DNA of 64,000 bases from Streptomyces sp. L2 (GCF_004124325.1 NZ_QBDT01000001.1:1736001-1800000); one strand, 5' to 3'. Numbered from the stretch's first letter, positions 1-8,226 are shown. Notes: generated by a model from the letters alone, not told the origin. Numbers and translations: made by a program.

Positions 1-1283
1 AAGTGGACGAGCCGGTTGTCCGCCGCGCGGCCGGACAGCCGGTGGGTGGCCCCGTCCTTGCGCCCCTCACCCTCAGCGACCATCAGCTCCAGAGTGCGGC
101 CGACCTGCTTCTTGTTCTCCTCCCAGGAGATCTCCTCCTGGAGGGCGACGAGACGCTCGTAGCGCGCCTGGACGACCTCCTTGGGGATCTGGTTCTCCAT
201 GGTCGCGGCCGGAGTGCCGGGCCGCTTTGAGTACTGGAACGTGAACGCCTGGGCGAACCGCGCCTCACGCACCACATGGAGCGTCTGTTCGAAGTCCTCC
301 TCGGTCTCACCGGGGAAGCCGACGATGATGTCGGTGGTGATCGCGGCGTGCGGGATGGCGGACCGCACCTTCTCGATGATCCCGAGGTAACGGTCCTGCC
401 GGTAGGAGCGGCGCATCGCCTTCAGGACGGTGTCCGAGCCGGACTGCAGCGGCATGTGCAACTGCGGCATGACATTGGGGGTCTCGGCCATGGCGGCGAT
501 GACGTCGTCCGTGAAGTCGCGCGGGTGCGGGGAGGTGAAGCGGACGCGCTTCAGGCCGTCGATCTGCCCGCAGGCGCGCAGCAGCTTGCTGAAGGCCTCG
601 CGGTCGCCGATGTCGGAGCCGTAGGCGTTCACGTTCTGGCCGAGCAGGGTGATCTCCGAGACGCCCTCGGCGACCAGGGCCTCGACCTCGGCGAGGATGT
701 CGCCGGGCCGCCGGTCCTTCTCCTTGCCGCGCAGGGCGGGCACGATGCAGAAGGTGCAGGTGTTGTTGCAGCCGACGGAGATCGACACCCAGGCCGCGTA
801 GGCGCTCTCGCGCCGGGTCGGCAGGGTGGAGGGGAAGGCCTCCAGCGACTCGGCGATCTCGACCTGCGCCTCCTCCTGCACGCGCGCGCGATCCAGCAGG
901 ACGGGGAGCTTGCCGATGTTGTGCGTGCCGAAGACGACGTCCACCCAGGGCGCCTTCTTCACGATGGTGTCCCGGTCCTTCTGCGCGAGGCAGCCACCGA
1001 CCGCGATCTGCATACCGGGCCGCGAGGCCTTCTTCGGCGCGAGCCGGCCGAGGTTGCCGTAGAGCCGGTTGTCGGCGTTCTCGCGCACGGCGCAGGTGTT
1101 GAAGACGACGACGTCGGCGTCCCCGTCCGAGCCCTCCGGGGCGCGCACGTATCCGGCGTCTTCTAGCAGCCCGGCCAACCGCTCCGAGTCGTGGACGTTC
1201 ATCTGGCACCCGTAGGTGCGCACTTCGTACGTCTTGGATGAGGAAACGTCCACCGCTGGGCTCCGGTCGCTGCTGCTGGTCAT
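1..1283 (-). CDS. miaB: tRNA-2-methylthio-N6-dimethylallyladenosine synthase MiaB (3' end outside window)
   Basis: Radical-SAM methylthiotransferase that adds a methylthio group at C2 of i6A37 in tRNAs reading UNN codons. About 427 codons are visible from the ATG at 1283; the C-terminus (TRAM domain) lies left of the window. The N-terminal domain carries the auxiliary cluster cysteines ([22 protein letters not shown]). The radical-SAM CxxxCxxC triad is CNNTCTFC within [27 protein letters not shown] follows further on, as is typical of MiaB. The homologous RimO gene is at 31078-32550. This gene is the usual member of the actinobacterial recA-recX-miaB neighbourhood. Confidence 0.95.
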   Translation of the reverse strand, partial: MTSSSDRSPAVDVSSSKTYEVRTYGCQMNVHDSERLAGLLEDAGYVRAPEGSDGDADVVVFNTCAVRENADNRLYGNLGRLAPKKASRPGMQIAVGGCLAQKDRDTIVKKAPWVDVVFGTHNIGKLPVLLDRARVQEEAQVEIAESLEAFPSTLPTRRESAYAAWVSISVGCNNTCTFCIVPALRGKEKDRRPGDILAEVEALVAEGVSEITLLGQNVNAYGSDIGDREAFSKLLRACGQIDGLKRVRFTSPHPRDFTDDVIAAMAETPNVMPQLHMPLQSGSDTVLKAMRRSYRQDRYLGIIEKVRSAIPHAAITTDIIVGFPGETEEDFEQTLHVVREARFAQAFTFQYSKRPGTPAATMENQIPKEVVQARYERLVALQEEISWEENKKQVGRTLELMVAEGEGRKDGATHRLSGRAADNRLVH

Positions 1284-1424
1284 GCGTTCCAGGGTAGGCG
1301 GTCCGCGGAGGGCCCCGGTCCCGCGCTGCGTCGGGGCATCGGCCGCTCAGGGTGCCGCTGTGGGTTCCGGGGCGCGCCGGAAACCCGGTGGAGCGCGGGT
1401 GCCCGCTGTGGTTGGGTTCGCGGA

Positions 1425-1784
1425 ATGAGTACCCGAACCTTTCGTATCACCGTCCGCGGCGTCTTCGACGGGCTCAGCGACGCGCAGCGGACCGAGCTGC
1501 TCGCCGGTGCCGCCGAGCACGACGTGCTGCGTGCCGCCTACACCCCCGAGGGGCACCTGAGCTACGACATCGCCGCCCGCCCGGCCTTCACCTTCCGCTT
1601 CTCGGACTCGGGAGAGGAAGAGGAGGACATCCTGGAGGCGGCCGAGCGGGCCGAGGAGGCAGCGCGGGCCTGGCTGACCGGGCTCGGCTACGGCTTCAAG
1701 AACCTCCGGTCCAGTGCGGAGGACCTGTCCCAGGCGCCGCTGGGCAAGCGGCAGCGCCGGGCCGCACGTTCCTCGGGCCGATGA
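1425..1784 (+). CDS. DUF6204 family protein
   Basis: A 119-residue soluble protein starting at ATG 1425 (MSTRTFRITVRGVFDGL). The N-terminal half is predicted beta-rich, with an acidic stretch (SGEEEEDILEAAERAEEAA, about residues 63-82) and a basic C-terminus. It matches my memory of the streptomycete family DUF6204, whose function is unknown. No clear Shine-Dalgarno is seen. It is followed 57 bp later by the MarR gene, but the operator/promoter-like sequence in that gap argues against one transcription unit. Confidence 0.8.
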   Translation: MSTRTFRITVRGVFDGLSDAQRTELLAGAAEHDVLRAAYTPEGHLSYDIAARPAFTFRFSDSGEEEEDILEAAERAEEAARAWLTGLGYGFKNLRSSAEDLSQAPLGKRQRRAARSSGR

Positions 1785-1807
1785 AGCCGGTCAGCGCAGG
1801 ACATAAA

Positions 1808-1829
1808 CTTGACTACTCAAGGACTACTC
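1808..1829. promoter_or_regulatory. Candidate MarR operator
   Basis: Inverted repeat CTTGA-CTAC-TCAAG (1808-1821) overlaps a direct repeat of GACTACTC (1811-1818 and 1822-1829, 11-bp period). It sits immediately before the AGGAGG Shine-Dalgarno (1831-1836) and ATG of the MarR gene. MarR proteins commonly bind such palindromes in their own promoters. Autoregulation here is inference. Confidence 0.5.
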
Positions 1830-1841
1830 TAGGAGGACACG

Positions 1842-2279
1842 ATGAGTGACGGCGCCCTGGACGCCGCACTGCGGCTCATGCGCGCGCAGGCGACTCTGGT
1901 GCGGCGGTTCGACGCGCGGCTCGGCGGTCTGCACGGGGTGAGCCTCTCGGACTTCACCCTGCTGCTCCGGCTCGGCCAGGCGCCCGGCGGGCGGATGCGC
2001 CGGGTCGACCTCGCGGAGGCGCTGGGCCTGACCGCCTCGGGCGTGACGCGCGGGCTGGCGCCCCTGGAGCGCATCGGGCTGGTGAGCAGGGAGGCGGACG
2101 CGCGGGACGCGCGCGTGGCGTACGCGGCGCTGACCGGGACCGGGCGGGAGCGGTTGCGGGAGATGCGGGCCACCGCGGAGGAGACGGCCGCCGAGGTCTT
2201 CGCCGCCGCCGCGTGGACCGAGTCCGACCTCGGGGCGCTCGCCGGGCTGCTGGGCCGGCTGGGCGGGACGGGGCTGTGA
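1842..2279 (+). CDS. MarR family winged-helix transcriptional regulator
   Basis: A 145-residue regulator with AGGAGG 5 nt upstream of the ATG. It has an N-terminal dimerisation helix (residues 1-30). A winged-helix domain follows, with the recognition region LAEALGLTASGVTRGLAPLERIG. The wing is preceded by VSREADARDARVAYAALT, which carries the typical MarR DxRD-type motif. Its ligand is unknown. The palindrome directly upstream suggests autorepression. It is flanked by unrelated genes, so the target may be only itself or a distant gene. A terminator-like hairpin follows at 2336-2363. Confidence 0.88.
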   Translation: MSDGALDAALRLMRAQATLVRRFDARLGGLHGVSLSDFTLLLRLGQAPGGRMRRVDLAEALGLTASGVTRGLAPLERIGLVSREADARDARVAYAALTGTGRERLREMRATAEETAAEVFAAAAWTESDLGALAGLLGRLGGTGL

Positions 2280-2335
2280 GCCGCTGACATCGCGGGCCTC
2301 GGCCTGTAGGGCGATGGGTGCGATCGCGCCGTCCA

Positions 2336-2363
2336 TGACCTGAACAAGCCGTGTTTCAGGTCA
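2336..2363 (+). terminator. Terminator-like hairpin after the MarR gene
   Basis: Perfect 9-bp stem TGACCTGAA (2336-2344) / TTCAGGTCA (2355-2363) with a 10-nt loop, 57 bp after the MarR stop codon. No long T tract follows, as is usual in Streptomyces. Confidence 0.55.
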
Positions 2364-2433
2364 CGTTGGGATGTGGCCGGAATGTGCGGGAGCTGCAAGC
2401 GCGGGCGTGGCATGCTCATGGTTCACCACTGGG

Positions 2434-2463
2434 TTACCGGCCGGTTCCACTGACAAGTAGGGT
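2434..2463 (+). promoter_or_regulatory. Possible promoter of the lipoprotein gene
   Basis: TTACCG (2434-2439), 18-bp spacer, TAGGGT (2458-2463), about 54 bp before the proposed TTG start at 2517. A pattern match only. Confidence 0.35.
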
Positions 2464-2516
2464 CGGTCGCCGGTGTGCCATCCCTCTTTGCCACCCCCCA
2501 TCCCACAGGACCGACC

Positions 2517-3992
2517 TTGCGCAGACGCATGAGGCACGGGCGCGCCCTCCTGCCCGCCTTCGCCGTGACCGCCCTCCTCCTCGCCGCCGGCTGTTCCTCG
2601 CCCGCCCCGCACGCCGAGGGGCCTACCACCGGCCGGGGCGGGCGGGCCGAGGTGACCTCGGATCCCACCGCCGCCCCGGACCAGACGCTCACGGTGACGC
2701 CGGCCGGCACCATCGCTCCGACCGCCACCGCCGGACCGGCCGGCTCGGGCAGCCGCGCGCACAGGACCACGCTCGCCGTCAGCTCGTACGACAGCCGGAC
2801 CCGACGGGCCGTCATATCCGGGCGCCCGCACGGGAGCACGCCCACCCCCGGCGGGCACACCCCGCGGCCCACTCCCGCCCCGGCCTCCCCGACCGCCACC
2901 CCCACCGTCTCGCCTCCCGCCTCTCCCTCCGGGGCGCCGCACCGGGCCGCTGTCGGGGACGTCATCGCCAGCGCGCCCGCGCCGGGAGCGCCGCACGGGC
3001 TCCTGGCCCGGGTCACGAAGGTGCTCGGCGACACCGGCCGGGGCACCGAGGTGCAGACCGAGCCGGCGACGCTCAACGCCGTGCTCGGTGACGACAGCGC
3101 CAAAGGCACCGTGCCGGTCGCCCCGTCCGCCTTCACCGTCGACAAGCTGCTGCCCGACGTGAAGGTGTCCTGGTCCACGTCCGGTGAGGTGCACGTCGGT
3201 CCCGAGGGGGCGAAGGTGCCGCTGGGCAGCCTCCGGCTCGACGTCGGTGCCAAGGTGCCGGCAGCCAAGGGCGCACCGGTCTCGGCCGGGGCCGCGGTGT
3301 CAGGGTTCGTGCAGGTCGCCCCCGAGGTCGACTTCTCCTACGGCGGATCGGGGACCGCGGCGTCCCCCGGTTCGGCCTATCTGGGCGTCTCCGGCGACTG
3401 GGCCTCCCGCTGGCACGTCGAGGGCCGGGCCGCCGCGGCCACCGGCACCCCGCTGCGGATCCCGTTCGCCAGGCTGCACGCCGATCCGGTCCTCCAGGTC
3501 GGCCCCGTCCCCGTCGTGGTCAACCTCGACCTCACCTGCTACCTGCAGATCAGCGGCGACGGCCACATCAGCGTCGACGTCGCACAGCACTTCAAGGGCG
3601 ACTTCACGGCGGGCGGCACCTTCAGCCCGGCCAAGGGCTGGACGCCGGTCAGCTCCTCGCACATGACGGGCACGCCGGTACAAGCCTCGGTCACCACCGC
3701 CGGGCACCTGAAGACCGCCCTGGGTGCCGAAGCCTCGGTCGGCCTCTACGGCGCCGTCGGAGTCACCGCCGACCTGGCGCCGTACCTGCGCGGCGAGGCC
3801 TCCGGAACGGTCACCGCTTCCTCGGACCGGCCCCGCGCCAAGACGGGCGGCGCCTGGGGCGTGTACGGCGGGGTGGACCTGTCCGGGACGCTGCGGCTCC
3901 AGTTGTCGGTCTTCGGCACACCGGTCTTCCAGCGGAGCCTCCCCCTGGGCACCCTGCACCGCGAGTGGAAGCTGGCGGGCGGGACCCTCTAG
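2517..3992 (+). CDS. Large secreted lipoprotein of unknown function
   Basis: I place the start at TTG 2517 because AGGA (2507-2510) precedes it at 6 nt; ATG 2529 is the alternative. The product is about 490 residues. An Arg-rich n-region is followed by a hydrophobic stretch and a lipobox LLAAGC, so this is a lipoprotein anchored outside the membrane. A Pro/Thr/Ala/Ser-rich linker of about 120 residues (many PTP, SPT and PTA runs) follows. The C-terminal domain of about 330 residues is rich in Gly and beta-type sequence (for example VNLDLTCYLQISGDG, SVDVAQHFKGDFTAG). No family is recognised. A putative terminator lies between it and the convergent MazG-like gene. Confidence 0.8.
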   Translation: MRRRMRHGRALLPAFAVTALLLAAGCSSPAPHAEGPTTGRGGRAEVTSDPTAAPDQTLTVTPAGTIAPTATAGPAGSGSRAHRTTLAVSSYDSRTRRAVISGRPHGSTPTPGGHTPRPTPAPASPTATPTVSPPASPSGAPHRAAVGDVIASAPAPGAPHGLLARVTKVLGDTGRGTEVQTEPATLNAVLGDDSAKGTVPVAPSAFTVDKLLPDVKVSWSTSGEVHVGPEGAKVPLGSLRLDVGAKVPAAKGAPVSAGAAVSGFVQVAPEVDFSYGGSGTAASPGSAYLGVSGDWASRWHVEGRAAAATGTPLRIPFARLHADPVLQVGPVPVVVNLDLTCYLQISGDGHISVDVAQHFKGDFTAGGTFSPAKGWTPVSSSHMTGTPVQASVTTAGHLKTALGAEASVGLYGAVGVTADLAPYLRGEASGTVTASSDRPRAKTGGAWGVYGGVDLSGTLRLQLSVFGTPVFQRSLPLGTLHREWKLAGGTL

Positions 3993-4037
3993 GCACCGGG
4001 CCGGACACCCGGACGGGAGCCGGACAGGAACGGGGAG

Positions 4038-4070
4038 GGGCGGCCCGAACGGAACCTGGACGGGCCGCCC
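4038..4070. terminator. Hairpin between convergent genes
   Basis: GGGCGGCCCG (4038-4047) pairs perfectly with CGGGCCGCCC (4061-4070), loop 13 nt, between the lipoprotein stop and the convergent MazG-like stop. It may terminate both. The flanks hold further imperfect GACGGGCCGCC-like copies. Confidence 0.6.
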
Positions 4071-4123
4071 GGAGGGGCCGCCTGCACGGGCCGTCGGACG
4101 GGCCGCCGGTCGGACCGGAGTCG

Positions 4124-4531
4124 TCAGGCCGCGCCGCCGGGTATCCAGCCCTGGCGGCGCAGGACGGCGGCCACGTCCGGCGCCTCGTAGTGCTCACCCT
4201 TGAGCACCTTGCCGTCGGCCCTGCGGGCGACCTGGCCGTCGGGCCCCAGCTTGCTCATGTTGGCGCGGTGGATCTCGGCGATCACCTCGTCCAGGTCGAT
4301 CCCGTGGACCAGGGCGGTGCCGTACGCCACGTAGACCACGTCGGCCAGCTCGTGCGCCAGCCGGTCGAGCGGGCCGTCGACCGCGACCTCGGCGACCTCC
4401 GCGGCCTCCTCGGCGAGCAGCTCTCCCCGGTGCGCGGCCAGCTCCGGGGACACCTCGGCGGGCCGGGTAGGGGCGTCGAGGCCGAAGGCGTGGTGGAAGG
4501 CGCGGACGAGACGGGCGGGCGACGAGCTCAT
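4124..4531 (-). CDS. MazG-like all-alpha nucleoside triphosphate pyrophosphohydrolase
   Basis: A 135-residue protein from ATG 4531. The central helices carry the acidic metal-binding signature of all-alpha NTP pyrophosphatases: EEAAEVAE (ExxxE type) followed by LADVVYVAYG with HELAD. Family members hydrolyse NTPs or dNTPs, often damaged ones, to the monophosphate and PPi, so a housecleaning role is likely; the substrate cannot be read from sequence. The C-terminal part (ANMSKLGPDGQVARRADGKVLKG) resembles phage-type and Deinococcus-type members. There is no Shine-Dalgarno. A RecA-NDp-like promoter ends 6 nt before the ATG, so the mRNA is probably leaderless and damage-inducible. Confidence 0.85.
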   Translation of the reverse strand: MSSSPARLVRAFHHAFGLDAPTRPAEVSPELAAHRGELLAEEAAEVAEVAVDGPLDRLAHELADVVYVAYGTALVHGIDLDEVIAEIHRANMSKLGPDGQVARRADGKVLKGEHYEAPDVAAVLRRQGWIPGGAA

Positions 4532-4537
4532 GCGACG

Positions 4538-4560
4538 ACTGTATCGGCGCCCGCTGACAA
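4538..4560 (-). promoter_or_regulatory. RecA-NDp/PafBC-type promoter of the MazG-like gene
   Basis: Read on the minus strand: TTGTCAGCG, 8 nt, TACAGT (TTGTCA at 4560-4555, TACAGT at 4543-4538; 11 bp between the hexamers). The known actinobacterial DNA-damage promoter is TTGTCAGTGGC-N6-TAGggT, or more loosely TTGTCRGTG-N8-TAnnnT. One mismatch (T to C) lies in the upstream element. The -10 ends 6 nt before the ATG, giving a leaderless start. Confidence 0.65.
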
Positions 4561-4706
4561 CGCCCCGGGACTCACGCAGTCGGCCCGCTGCCGGGGCCGG
4601 GCAGCACCGCTTCCGCCGGGCCACGGGGCCTCCCCCCGGTCAGATCCACCGGGCCACGGCGGCCTCCCCTGGTCAGAGCCGGGGGCGGGCTGGCAGGATC
4701 GCCCGC

Positions 4707-5705
4707 ATGTCCATTGTGTTCTCCCGTCTCGGCAGGCGCCGGGTGCTGCAGGGTGCCGTCGCCGGCGCCGTGGCGCTCGGCCTGCTGCTGTGGTGGCTGC
4801 TGCCGCTTGGTGAGAAGCCGCCGAGCGGGACGATCGTCTTCAGCACCGGGACGCCCCGCGGGGTCTACCAGGAGTACGCCGAGCGGCTGCGCACCGAGCT
4901 GGGCAAGGACATGCCGGACCTGAAGGTGAAGCTGGTGAGCAGCGCCGGCTCGCAGGAGAACGTCCAGCGGGTGGCGACCGGTAAGGCCGACTTCACCATC
5001 GCGGCGGCGGACGCGGTGGAGACGTACATGCTGCGGCACGGCACCGGCGCGGGCCGGCTGCGCGGGGTCGCCCGGCTCTACGACGACTACGTCCAGCTGA
5101 TCGTGCCGCGCGACTCGGACGTCCACAGCGTGGCGGACCTGCGGGGCAAGCGGGTCGCCACCGGGCTGCCCGACTCGGGGGTACGGCTGATAGCGAACCG
5201 CGTGCTCGCGGCCGCGGGCATCGACCCGCAGAAGGACATCACGCCGCTGTCCGACGGCATCGACACCGGACCCGGCCGGCTGGCCCAGGGCAAGATCGAC
5301 GCCTTCTTCTGGTCGGGCGGGCTGCCCACGCGCGGGCTGGTCGGGCAGGCCAAGAAGGACACCTTCAAGTTCGTGCCCATCGACGGCGCCCTCATCGGCA
5401 AGCTGCACACCAAGGGCGACGCCGCGCGGTACTACCGGGCGACCAACATGCCCGAGTCGGCGTACCCGACCGTCCAGCGGGGCGACACGGTGCCGACGAT
5501 CGCGGTGTCCAACGTGCTGATCACCCGCGCGGACATGGATCCGCGGCTGACCGAATGGGTGACCCGCACGGTGATCAAGAGCCGGGACGGCATCGGTGCG
5601 CACGTCCATTCCGCCCAGCTGGTCGACTTGCGCACCGCCATCTACACGGACCCGCTGACGCTGCACGAGGGCGCACGCCGCTATTACCGCTCCGTGAAAC
5701 CCTGA
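4707..5705 (+). CDS. TAXI family TRAP-type solute-binding protein, membrane anchored
   Basis: A 332-residue protein; AGGA (4695-4698) lies 8 nt before ATG 4707. A basic N-terminus (RLGRRRVLQ) leads into one hydrophobic segment (about residues 14-33) with no lipobox, so it is an uncleaved anchor or a Sec signal. The rest is a periplasmic-binding fold of the TAXI family: FSTGTPRGVYQEYAERL, KVKLVSSAGSQENVQRVATGKADFTIAAADA, LRGKRVATGLPDSG. Characterised TAXI proteins bind glutamate or glutamine and normally partner a fused TRAP permease, but none lies nearby. The gene converges on gluK, 58 bp apart, so a sensing role beside GluK is plausible but is inference. Confidence 0.85.
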   Translation: MSIVFSRLGRRRVLQGAVAGAVALGLLLWWLLPLGEKPPSGTIVFSTGTPRGVYQEYAERLRTELGKDMPDLKVKLVSSAGSQENVQRVATGKADFTIAAADAVETYMLRHGTGAGRLRGVARLYDDYVQLIVPRDSDVHSVADLRGKRVATGLPDSGVRLIANRVLAAAGIDPQKDITPLSDGIDTGPGRLAQGKIDAFFWSGGLPTRGLVGQAKKDTFKFVPIDGALIGKLHTKGDAARYYRATNMPESAYPTVQRGDTVPTIAVSNVLITRADMDPRLTEWVTRTVIKSRDGIGAHVHSAQLVDLRTAIYTDPLTLHEGARRYYRSVKP

Positions 5706-5715
5706 TTGACGAGAC

Positions 5716-5760
5716 TCACATGAGTCACGAAAGTCACGCGCTTCACGCGCTTCACGCGGA
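5716..5760. repeat. Five 9-bp tandem repeats between convergent TAXI and gluK genes
   Basis: TCAC recurs exactly every 9 bp at 5716, 5725, 5734, 5743 and 5752. The last four copies extend to TCACG, and two of these are identical TCACGCGCT. The first copy is also part of the palindrome GACTCA-CA-TGAGTC (5713-5726). The array fills nearly the whole 58-bp gap between the two stop codons, where a terminator would be expected. Confidence 0.75.
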
Positions 5761-5763
5761 CGC

Positions 5764-7161
5764 TTACGGGTGTCTCGGCACCCTCACCGTGACCCGCAGC
5801 CCGCGCGGCTCGTGATGGGCGTAGTCGATCGTGCCGCCCGCCGCGGTGAGCAGGGCGCGGGTGATGGACAGGCCCAGGCCGGAGCCCTTGACGTTCTGGT
5901 GACGGCCACTGCGCCAGAAACGGTCGCCCACGCGCGCGAGTTCCTCGTCGGTGAGACCGGGCCCGGTGTCGGTGACCACGACCGTGGCGGTGTCGCCCTC
6001 GCAGGCGACGGCGACCTCGACGGTGCCGCCCTCGGGGGTGAACTTCACCGCGTTGTCGATCACCGCGTCCAGGGCGCTGGACAGGGCGATCGGGTCGGCC
6101 CAGCCGGTGGTGGGCGGGCAGTCGCCGGCCAGCCGGACCCCCTGTGCGTCGGCGGCAGGTGACCAGGCGGCCACCCGTTCCTCCGCCAGCGCGCCGATGT
6201 CGGTCAGGGCGAGGTCCGCCTCGGCGTGCTCGGCCAGCGCCAGGTCGAGCAGGTCGTCCAGGACCTGCGCGAGGCGCTTGCCCTCGGTGCGGACCGAGGC
6301 GATCTCCTCGTTGCCCTCGGGGAGTTCCAGGGCGAGCAGCTCGATGCGCAGCAGCAGCGCCGAGAGCGGGTTGCGCAACTGGTGCGAGGCGTCGGCGACG
6401 AAGGCGCGCTGCTGCTCCAGCACGTCCTCGACGTTGTCCGCCATCTCGTTGAACGACCGGGCCAGCCGTCTGAGTTCCGGGGGGCCGCCGGCCGCCGCGA
6501 CGCGGGACTTCAGGCGGCCGGTGGCGATGTCGTGGGTGGTGGCGTCCAGGACGCGTACCGGCCTGAGCACCCAGCCGGTCAGCCGCAGCGCGGCGCCCAC
6601 GGCCAGCAGCATCGCCGCGATCTCGCCGGCGCCGATGAGCAGCCAGCCCCGCAGGATGCGCGAGCGCAGCGCCCCGGTGGGCGAGTCGGTGACCACGACG
6701 GCGACGACGTCCCCGTCCCGGATCACCGGCGAGGCGACGACCAGGCGCCTTTCGTCCCAGGGCCAGGCCTGCCGGGGGTCGTGGCTGCGGCGGCTGAGCA
6801 GCGCCTCGTCGAACGCCTCCCGGACCTCTCCGGTACGCGGCACGGACCAGTCGGCCGGGGCGTTGGCCATCGCGGAGCCGTTGCGGAAGAAGACGCCCGC
6901 GCGGATGCCGTAGACGCCGTAGTAGCTGACCAGTTCGCGGCGCAGAGTCTCCCTGCGCTCGCCGGGGACGGTGGGGCGGGTGCCGCCGGGTCCGTCGGCG
7001 ACGAACTGGGCGAGGGCCGCGAAGCGCGCGGTGTCGTCGATGCGGTCGACGACGACCTTCTGCTGCTGGGCGGCGGCCACGCTGACGGCCAGCGGGACGC
7101 CGAGGGCCAGGAGTACGGCCGCCAGCAGGACGATGAGCAGCGGCAGCAGGCGTGCGCGCAC
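5764..7161 (-). CDS. gluK: Sensor histidine kinase, GluK-like
   Basis: A 465-residue membrane kinase from GTG 7161. TM1 is about residues 5-30, followed by an extracellular sensor region (about 31-150) and TM2 (about 170-190). A HAMP-like segment comes next. The HisKA box has phosphoacceptor His in [17 protein letters not shown]. The HATPase carries an N-box ([13 protein letters not shown]) and G boxes ([14 protein letters not shown]). It starts 9 nt after the response-regulator stop, so the two are cotranscribed. Position directly beside gluABCD matches GluR-GluK of S. coelicolor, a glutamate-sensing system that controls glutamate uptake; the name rests on that synteny. Confidence 0.88.
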   Translation of the reverse strand: MRARLLPLLIVLLAAVLLALGVPLAVSVAAAQQQKVVVDRIDDTARFAALAQFVADGPGGTRPTVPGERRETLRRELVSYYGVYGIRAGVFFRNGSAMANAPADWSVPRTGEVREAFDEALLSRRSHDPRQAWPWDERRLVVASPVIRDGDVVAVVVTDSPTGALRSRILRGWLLIGAGEIAAMLLAVGAALRLTGWVLRPVRVLDATTHDIATGRLKSRVAAAGGPPELRRLARSFNEMADNVEDVLEQQRAFVADASHQLRNPLSALLLRIELLALELPEGNEEIASVRTEGKRLAQVLDDLLDLALAEHAEADLALTDIGALAEERVAAWSPAADAQGVRLAGDCPPTTGWADPIALSSALDAVIDNAVKFTPEGGTVEVAVACEGDTATVVVTDTGPGLTDEELARVGDRFWRSGRHQNVKGSGLGLSITRALLTAAGGTIDYAHHEPRGLRVTVRVPRHP

Positions 7162-7170
7162 GCGGCCCCG

Positions 7171-7860
7171 CTAGGCGGCCGGGGCGACGAGCCGGTACCC
7201 GACGCCGCGTACGGTCTCGATCAGCGCGGGCATGCGCAGTTTGGCGCGCAGGGAGGCCACGTGCACCTCCAGGGTGCGTCCGGTGCCCTCCCAGCTGGTG
7301 CGCCACACCTCGCTGATGATCTGTTCCCGCCGGAAGACCACGCCGGGACGCTGGGCGAGCAGCGCGAGGAGGTCGAACTCCTTGCGGGTCAGCTGGATGA
7401 CCGAACCGTCCACGCTGACCTGCCGGGTGGGCAGTTCGATGTGTACGGGGCCCAGGTGCAGGGCGCTGTCGCCGCCGCCCGCGGGGTCCTCCTCGTGGAC
7501 GGTGCGCCGGCTGACGGCGTGGATGCGGGCCAGCAGCTCCCCGGTGTCGTACGGCTTCACCACGTAGTCGTCGGCGCCCAGGTTGAGCCCGTGGATGCGG
7601 GAGCGGACATCGGAGCGGGCGGTGACCATGATCACCGGAGTACTGGTGCGCTTGCGGATCTTGCCGCACACCTCGTAGCCGTCCTGGTCGGGCAGGCCGA
7701 GGTCGAGCAGGACCACGCCGAATCCGGCGCCCTCGGGGACGAGCGCCTGCAGGGCCTCCTCGCCGCTGCGCGCGTGGGTGACGTCGAAGCCGTGCCGCGC
7801 GAGCACGGCGGAGAGGGCGGCGGCGACGTGGTTGTCGTCCTCGACGAGCAGCAGTCTCAT
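7171..7860 (-). CDS. gluR: OmpR/PhoB-type response regulator, GluR-like
   Basis: A 229-residue regulator from ATG 7860, with GGAGGGGG about 6 nt upstream. The receiver domain has acidic residues in LVEDD, phospho-acceptor Asp53 ([12 protein letters not shown]) and the signalling Lys in [13 protein letters not shown]-terminal winged helix (about residues 130-225) contains [17 protein letters not shown] and [10 protein letters not shown]. It forms an operon with gluK downstream. Known GluR activates gluABCD, which is divergent and separated by 366 bp holding two sets of direct repeats. Confidence 0.9.
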   Translation of the reverse strand: MRLLLVEDDNHVAAALSAVLARHGFDVTHARSGEEALQALVPEGAGFGVVLLDLGLPDQDGYEVCGKIRKRTSTPVIMVTARSDVRSRIHGLNLGADDYVVKPYDTGELLARIHAVSRRTVHEEDPAGGGDSALHLGPVHIELPTRQVSVDGSVIQLTRKEFDLLALLAQRPGVVFRREQIISEVWRTSWEGTGRTLEVHVASLRAKLRMPALIETVRGVGYRLVAPAA

Positions 7861-7922
7861 CCTGGCCCCCTCCGGTTCAGTGGTCGTACGGTCGTGGTTC
7901 CGGTCCGCCGTGCGGCGCGCCC

Positions 7923-8007
7923 GCGCGCGTGGGCGGTACGCCCGCCGGGACAGTCTGCACGGGCGCGTGGTCGGCACGCCCGCCCGGACAGTCTGCACGC
8001 GCGCGTG
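7923..8007. repeat. 38-bp tandem repeat upstream of gluR
   Basis: Two adjacent 38-bp units (7923-7960 and 7961-7998) differ at only 4 positions; a 9-bp start of a third unit follows. Each unit ends in GGACAGTCTGCAC. It lies 63 bp upstream of the gluR start, so it could be a tandem operator or leader element. Confidence 0.8.
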
Positions 8008-8129
8008 CATCATGGCAGTCACGCCGATGGACAAGGACGGCGTCAAGAGGGTTCGGGTTGCGTCCCGCTACCGTTACCCGCCCGATACGCACACCTGTCG
8101 CAAGTGCTACGGCACGTGTCCGATTGCTA

Positions 8130-8160
8130 TCAGATCGTGATGCTCAGATCTCCCTCAGAT
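8130..8160 (+). promoter_or_regulatory. Three TCAGAT direct repeats upstream of gluA
   Basis: TCAGAT occurs at 8130-8135, 8144-8149 and 8155-8160; the last two are within CTCAGAT. The centre-to-centre spacing of 11 bp for the last pair is one helical turn, as OmpR-family regulators require. This is a candidate GluR binding site, about 67-97 bp before the gluA start. Confidence 0.4.
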
Positions 8161-8226
8161 GTAATGACGCTGGTCAATCCGCTCGTTACTGTCCTGCGAA
8201 ACCGAGGAGGACGGAGCCCGATAGCG

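Larger units (their letters stand above)
7861..8226. other. Divergent gluR-gluA regulatory region (366 bp)
   Basis: No gene is seen. It holds the gluR Shine-Dalgarno side at its left end, the 38-bp tandem repeat (7923-8007), three TCAGAT elements (8130-8160) and the gluA Shine-Dalgarno GAGGAGG (8204-8210). Both the gluRK and gluABCD promoters must lie here, but I cannot assign exact -35/-10 boxes with confidence. Confidence 0.7.

Noticed and set aside
2446..2460. TTGTCAGTGG on the minus strand near 2456
   Set aside because: There is no TAnnnT at the right distance and no minus-strand gene starts nearby.
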